Assembly: GCA_016220085.1 (NCBI GenBank) | Contig: JACRIN010000008.1 | Span: forward strand, 102,584 to 166,583 | Length of the DNA stretch: 64,000 nt | Reading direction: 5' to 3' | Origin: Planctomycetota bacterium | GTDB lineage: Bacteria > Planctomycetota > UBA1135 > GCA-002686595 | In this document: positions 62,067-64,000 of the stretch, piece by piece | How positions within the stretch are numbered: position 1 is the first letter of the stretch | Layout: every line of letters starts with the position of its first letter | Notes under the pieces: generated by a model | The model's database searches: none | Told to the model about the DNA's origin: nothing | The model's input: the letters and a program-made list of their open reading frames with translations, nothing else | Translations under genes and position numbers: made by a program

Positions 62067-63182
62067 ATGCTCCACCTAGCTTCGGCAGCGGCCCAGCGTC
62101 TCGTCCGATTCACGCTCGTGTTGCTCGCCGGGCTCGTGCTGCTCGCCCCGGACGCGGGGGCGCAACGTCGGCGCGATTCCGGAAACAACTCGGGCTCGAT
62201 CCACCGCGGCGGTTCGATGCCCCTCGGCGGGATGAACACGAAGCAGGCGAAGGCGAGCGGCGGCTACCACAACGACGGCTCGCTCCTCTGCGGCGATTGC
62301 CACGTGATGCACGCTAGCCAGCAGCACGACTACGCCGGCAACTGGCATCCGCAAACCTACACGCCGACGGAGAACCTGCTGAAGAGCCAGGATCCGGTCG
62401 ATCTCTGCCTCTCTTGCCACGACAACATGTACGGGGTGCCCGACGTCCTCGGCAACGACGTCAACAGTCTGAGCGAGCGCTCCGCCGGGTTCTTCGATCT
62501 CGTCGACGTGTCGAACCCGCGCGGCCACGATCTCGGCCGCAACCTGCTGCCGGCACCGTGGGAGTACTGCGGTCGCTGCCACTGGGGCGCGACGCAGCCG
62601 AAGGTCACCTGCATCGACTGCCACAATCCGCACGGCAATCACAACCCGCGCAACTTGCAGTGGGCTTCGTACCCGGAAGGCACTCCGCCGCTCGGCATTC
62701 TCACGCGTCCCGGTGCTACCGGGCTCGACAAGTTCGAGCGCGACAACACCGCGTATGGAACGCTCGATTCCGACGTGCTGCGCGAGCCGACGAACATGTG
62801 TCTCGACTGTCACCACGTGTTCACGGGAGAGTGGAACAACGATCCCGACGGCAACGGCATCCACTCGTTGCACCCGTCGTACGACAGCGAACGCGGCGAC
62901 CCGAACTCGATCTCGCAAGGCGTCGCGAACGGCACCACGTCCGGCGTGCACTGGAGCGGCGGCACGGGCAGCGGGTTCGACACCGCGCGTGTGCCGGTGG
63001 TCGTTCGGGGCGCGGCTGATTTCGCGTCCGCTACGTTCGTCGATCCGACGACCAACGGCGTCTTCTGCCTCTCGTGCCACAAGGCGCACGGTTCGGCGAG
63101 CGCGTTCGGCCTGATCTGGCAGGTGCAAGGCGACCTGACGCCGCGCGGCTGCGATCAGTGCCACGACCGCGTCGGCTCGTGA
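62067..63182 (+). CDS. Exported heptahaem cytochrome c
   Basis: 371 residues with a signal peptide ending near DAGAQ. Seven CxxCH motifs begin at residues 75 (CGDCH), 114 (CLSCH), 168 (CGRCH), 182 (CIDCH), 245 (CLDCH), 334 (CLSCH) and 362 (CDQCH). Typical follow-on residues (CIDCHNPHG, CLSCHKAHG) match doubled-CxxCH cytochromes. It would carry electrons in the periplasm, possibly to or from an outer surface acceptor. No partner oxidoreductase is adjacent. Confidence 0.87.
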   Translation: MLHLASAAAQRLVRFTLVLLAGLVLLAPDAGAQRRRDSGNNSGSIHRGGSMPLGGMNTKQAKASGGYHNDGSLLCGDCHVMHASQQHDYAGNWHPQTYTPTENLLKSQDPVDLCLSCHDNMYGVPDVLGNDVNSLSERSAGFFDLVDVSNPRGHDLGRNLLPAPWEYCGRCHWGATQPKVTCIDCHNPHGNHNPRNLQWASYPEGTPPLGILTRPGATGLDKFERDNTAYGTLDSDVLREPTNMCLDCHHVFTGEWNNDPDGNGIHSLHPSYDSERGDPNSISQGVANGTTSGVHWSGGTGSGFDTARVPVVVRGAADFASATFVDPTTNGVFCLSCHKAHGSASAFGLIWQVQGDLTPRGCDQCHDRVGS

Positions 63183-63845
63183 TCGGCCTCGCAGCGGGGG
63201 CAACGGAGCTGGACGAGAGCGGAGCGGCTGCCGACGACGACGCGGCGCCATCGGGCGCCGTCTAGCGCTATCTAGCGCTATCTAGCGCTATTAACCGCTA
63301 TCGAGCGCGATCAGGCGCCCGGGGCGGGGGCATCTTGGCGACCGGCCGCACGTGCCGCTCCGTCAGCTTGGCCTCGGGTCCGCCGGCCTCCGTGTGCGCG
63401 CTCCGCACGCGCGCGGCCGCCCCATCCGTTCGAGCGGTTGATGGACCTGCGGTCGCTGGAGGCGGAACACCTCCAATTCCGGGCCGGCATCGATCGACGA
63501 AGGAAGAAACGATGCGCGTCGACCGCGCCGTGCGATTCCCGCGACCCGCGGAGTCTCCCAAACCCCGAACCCGCATCCCTCGGCACTCGAGTCGGTGGAC
63601 GGGATGGCCCCGCGGGTTGCGGCTCGGCACATCGGGACCCGCCTGGTTCGGGCGGACGGGCTCACCTCACGAGCGCGAACCCGAGCCCGTCCTTTCGCCG
63701 GCTCGCGGTGCAGCACTGCCTCGCAAGGGCCGCGTAACGCAGGGGCACGGCGAGCACTCGGGGACACTAGAATCCGCGCCCCCGCACTCCAACGGGCCCC
63801 GGTCGGCGCCCGTAGAGGCGCCGACTTCCACCGCATCCCGAGGCC
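63183..63845. other. Intergenic region (663 bp)
   Basis: No supported gene. It holds the decamer array 63251-63320. TAGAAT at 63768-63773 may be the -10 for the right-edge gene. Open frames on either strand show no codon bias. Confidence 0.45.
63251..63320. repeat. Seven phased 10-bp repeats (iteron-like)
   Basis: TCTAGCGCTA three times at 63261-63290, flanked by related units TTAACCGCTA (63291), TCGAGCGCGA (63301), and GC-rich end units at 63251 and 63311. Each central unit contains the palindrome TAGCGCTA. Spacing is one helical turn. Confidence 0.7.
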
Positions 63846-64000
63846 ATGACGTTGACAGAATCCGCACCCGGCGCCGCGCGCGTCGCGCACGAGCATCCGC
63901 ACGACCATCCCCACGACCATCCCCACGACCATCCCCACGACCATCCCCACGACCATCCCCACGACCATCCCCACGACCATCCCCACGACCATCCCCACGA
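63846..64000 (+). CDS. Protein with His-Asp-His-Pro repeat N-terminus, 5' part only (right edge)
   Basis: Only 51 residues are in the window. Start ATG 63846 (MTLTESAPGAARVAHEHP), AGG four bases upstream. From residue 19 the chain is HDHP repeated, a metal-binding His-rich segment as seen at the N-terminus of cation-efflux, ZIP or CobW/HypB-type proteins. The actual family cannot be told until the rest is seen. Confidence 0.7.
   Translation, partial: MTLTESAPGAARVAHEHPHDHPHDHPHDHPHDHPHDHPHDHPHDHPHDHPH
63900..64000 (+). repeat. 12-bp coding tandem repeat CACGACCATCCC, continuing past the edge
   Basis: Eight perfect copies from 63900 to 63995 and part of a ninth. All in frame, encoding H-D-H-P. 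Perfect identity points to recent expansion. Confidence 0.92.

Noticed and set aside
63298..63630. 110-residue minus-strand open frame in the last large gap
   Set aside because: Arg/Pro/Gly-rich low-complexity sequence, no codon bias, no ribosome site.
63363..63998. Minus-strand frame with repeated M-V-V-G-M-V-V-G
   Set aside because: It is the reverse reading of the His-Asp-His-Pro coding repeat and of a non-coding gap.
63251..64000. CRISPR array
   Set aside because: Repeats are 10 or 12 bases long and contiguous with no spacers, and no cas genes are near.

Overview
The window is very GC-rich (mostly around 70%) and densely coded on both strands. It looks like chromosomal DNA of a planctomycete (Planctomycetota). 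That is an inference from gene content: an ECF sigma factor fused to a membrane helix and a large exported region, a stand-alone copy of the short N-terminal module common on planctomycete Ser/Thr kinases, HEAT-repeat exoproteins with a W-x2-WW motif, several exported proteins sharing one C-terminal domain, a TPR/GT-C membrane protein, LtaS-type sulfatase and multihaem cytochromes. I saw no rRNA, tRNA, CRISPR array, insertion sequence or phage block. Many same-strand neighbours overlap by 1-4 bases (ATGA, GTGA, TTGA, TGATG), so translational coupling is the rule.

Layout. 1-5500 (minus): NADH dehydrogenase genes nuoA-B-C-D-E-F-G in canonical order, nuoG running off the left edge, with a promoter candidate near 5480. 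5667-12704 (minus): HEAT/von Willebrand A exoprotein, pentahaem cytochrome c, beta-CASP metallo-beta-lactamase RNase, and two exported proteins that look like peptidase-MA folds without HExxH. 13078-18390 (plus): P-loop protein, methyltransferase, the sigma/exodomain fusion, a zinc-ribbon membrane protein. 18567-25438 (minus): FG-GAP exoprotein, a GntR-ABC operon with its operator, a glycosyltransferase/methyltransferase pair. 25520-32395: two glycosyltransferases, an exported esterase, a sulfotransferase plus LtaS-type enzyme, a small kinase-module protein. 32591-41991 (plus): subtilase, TPR/GT-C protein, Rieske oxygenase, Asp-rich lipoprotein. 42023-52845: zinc phospholipase-C-like protein, glycosyltransferase, GH113-like lipoprotein, recG, TerC, globin-coupled chemoreceptor, cobalamin-binding-like protein. 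53102-64000: low-GC exoprotein, HEAT-repeat exoprotein, lytic transglycosylase, MscS channel, phosphoribosyltransferase and HPF-like protein, heptahaem cytochrome, and the start of a His-rich protein cut by the right edge.

Themes. The genes mostly serve respiration (complex I, two multihaem cytochromes), surface glycan and polymer metabolism (four GT4-type glycosyltransferases, sulfotransferase, LtaS-type enzyme, GH113-like enzyme, transglycosylase), and export of large modular proteins. Seven or more genes have a TAnnnT hexamer 6-13 bases before the start codon, often with a TTnnnn-like hexamer 17 bases upstream, pointing to leaderless or near-leaderless mRNAs. I did not find a compact, self-contained new defence or metabolic system. 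The most unusual items are the sigma-TM-exodomain fusion, the shared C-terminal export domain, the pair of HExxH-less peptidase-like proteins, and the set of in-frame minisatellites.
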